Source: Pseudomonadota bacterium (GTDB lineage Bacteria; Pseudomonadota; Alphaproteobacteria; Rhodospirillales; Casp-alpha2). Taken from it: DNA of 7,518 bases. The DNA is taken from contig JAQBZY010000056.1 of the NCBI GenBank assembly GCA_027620395.1, positions 1-7,518 on the forward strand, in the 5' to 3' direction. Of this stretch, positions 6,205 through 7,518 are shown one piece after another. The notes under the pieces were generated by a model that saw only the letters and a list, made by a program, of their open reading frames with translations, was not told the DNA's origin and did no database searches. Numbering within the stretch: position 1 is the first letter of the stretch; the number at the start of each line of letters is the position of its first letter. Both the position numbers and the translations under genes were made by a program.

Positions 6205-7518
6205 CTACGCCGGCAGCCGCCCCGGTTGCATGGCGCCCGCGCCGAACGTGACGCGGCGATAGGACACGGCCTCCGCGATATGAATGCGCCTGACCTGATC
6301 CGCGCCGTCGAGATCGGCCAACGTCCGGGCCACCCGCATCACCCGGTGATACCCCCTGGCCGACAATCGAAACGCGGCCGCCGCATCGGCTAACAGCTTG
6401 CGGCCCTCGGCGTCGGGCGCCGCGACCGCCTCCAACGCCTCGCCGTCGATGCAGGCGTTAATCGCCGGTACTTGGCCACCGGACCGTTCGCTCCGGGCCC
6501 GTTGCCGGGCTCTGGCCGCGTGCACCCGAGCCGCCACGTCGGCGGTTCCTTCGCCTGGCGGCGGCAGGGATAGATCGGCCGGCAGCACCGGCGGCACTTC
6601 GACCACCAGATCCATGCGGTCGATCAAGGGGCCGGAAATTTTGGCCTGATAGTCGGCGCCGCATTTGGGTGCGCGCGAACAGGCCTGGCCCGGATCGGCC
6701 AAATGCCCGCAGCGGCACGGGTTCATGGCAGCGACCAGTTGGAACCTGGCCGGATAGACCACATGGGCGTTGGCCCGGGCCACCGTGATCCGTCCGGTCT
6801 CCAGCGGTTGGCGCAATGCCTCCAAGGCCTGGCGGTGGAACTCAGGCAGTTCGTCCAAAAAAAGTACACCTAGATGCGCCAGGGAAATCTCCCCAGGCCG
6901 GATCCGGTGCCCACCGCCGACGAGGGCCGCCACTGACGCCGAATGATGCGGATCGCGAAACGGGCGGCGCCTGGTCAAACCGTCCTCGCCGATCTCGCCG
7001 GCCAGGCTCCGGATCATCGAGACCTCGAGGATTTCACGCGACGTCAGCGGCGGCAGCAGGCCCGGCAAGCGGTGCGCCAGCATCGACTTGCCCGACCCGG
7101 GCGGCCCGATCATCAGCAGGTTGTGGCCACCGGCCGCCGTGATTTCGAGCGCCCGCTTGGCGGTCTCCTGGCCCTTGACGTCGATCAGGTCCGGATAGTC
7201 CGGGAGATCGTCGTAAAGCTTGGGCTCGGGTTGGCCGAGCACGGCCGTTCCCTTGACGTGATTGACCAAGGCCAGCAAATCCGGCGCCGCGATGACGTTG
7301 AGTTCGCCGGCCCAAACGGCCTCGCCGCCTTGCGCCGCCGCACAGATGAAACCCCGGCCAAGCGACGCCGCATGGATGGCCGCCGGCAGGATGCCGACCA
7401 CGCCGGACACCGAGCCGTCCAACCCAAGTTCGCCCATGGCGGTGTAGCCGGCCATCTCGCCGGCCGGCAGCACGCCCATGGCCGCCAGGAGCGCCAGTGC
7501 GATCGGCAGATCGAAATG
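6205..7518 (-). CDS. comM: YifB/ComM-family Mg-chelatase-like AAA+ ATPase, N-terminus outside the window
   Basis: Hexameric AAA+ helicase-like ATPase. In naturally transformable bacteria ComM promotes branch migration during integration of incoming DNA; in other species the same family (YifB) is conserved with a less clear role. The frame runs to the right edge through [17 protein letters not shown], a family hallmark, so the ATG at 7479 is internal. 437 residues are visible; family proteins are about 500, so roughly 70 are missing. Visible parts are the Lon-C-like N-terminal domain ending near QPEPKL, Walker A GPPGSGKS (7084-7107), Walker [11 protein letters not shown], the cysteine-bearing segment NPCRCGHL to APKCG, the arginine-containing [10 protein letters not shown] and the C-terminal lid ending SYRR. 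The TAG stop is at 6205-6207, 28 nt from the IS remnant. The frame shows no internal damage. Family assignment is firm; an actual role in transformation here is unproven. Confidence 0.95.
   Translation of the reverse strand, partial: HFDLPIALALLAAMGVLPAGEMAGYTAMGELGLDGSVSGVVGILPAAIHAASLGRGFICAAAQGGEAVWAGELNVIAAPDLLALVNHVKGTAVLGQPEPKLYDDLPDYPDLIDVKGQETAKRALEITAAGGHNLLMIGPPGSGKSMLAHRLPGLLPPLTSREILEVSMIRSLAGEIGEDGLTRRRPFRDPHHSASVAALVGGGHRIRPGEISLAHLGVLFLDELPEFHRQALEALRQPLETGRITVARANAHVVYPARFQLVAAMNPCRCGHLADPGQACSRAPKCGADYQAKISGPLIDRMDLVVEVPPVLPADLSLPPPGEGTADVAARVHAARARQRARSERSGGQVPAINACIDGEALEAVAAPDAEGRKLLADAAAAFRLSARGYHRVMRVARTLADLDGADQVRRIHIAEAVSYRRVTFGAGAMQPGRLPA

Overview
The window is GC-rich (mid-60s % G+C by eye) and reads like an alphaproteobacterial chromosome, probably Rhodospirillales-like. 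The evidence is the compact hisA-hisF-hisE-HIT gene order, the strong preference for G/C at third codon positions, and the style of the large FecR/RTX protein. The lineage is an inference from gene order and protein style, not a database match.

Positions 1-2113 (+ strand) hold the end of a histidine biosynthesis operon: hisA (5' end outside the window), hisF (overlapping hisA by 7 nt) and hisE (10 nt after hisF). A HIT-family nucleotide hydrolase follows 11 nt after hisE. HisE, HisA and HisF act at successive points of the pathway between PR-ATP and imidazole glycerol phosphate. HisH, the glutaminase partner of HisF, is not in the window and is presumably upstream.

Positions 2114-2274 are a 161-nt intergenic region with a GC hairpin and a short AT-rich promoter-like stretch. 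It leads to one large gene at 2275-5595 (+), encoding a cysteine-free protein of 1106 residues. The protein has an N-terminal FecR-like beta domain, a long alanine-rich predicted coiled coil built from a 70-residue tandem repeat, a Gly/Phe-rich linker, RTX calcium-binding nonapeptide repeats and a C-terminal region typical of type I secretion substrates. No exporter gene is present. This is the most interesting gene in the window.

Positions 5596-6204 look like a small insertion scar. A NIPSNAP-family gene on the - strand (about 48% G+C, clearly lower than its neighbours) starts immediately beside the 3' end of a truncated IS3-family transposase gene.

Positions 6205-7518 (- strand) hold most of a YifB/ComM-type Mg-chelatase-like AAA+ ATPase, whose N-terminus lies outside the window. 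No tRNA, rRNA, CRISPR array, riboswitch or replication origin was recognised.
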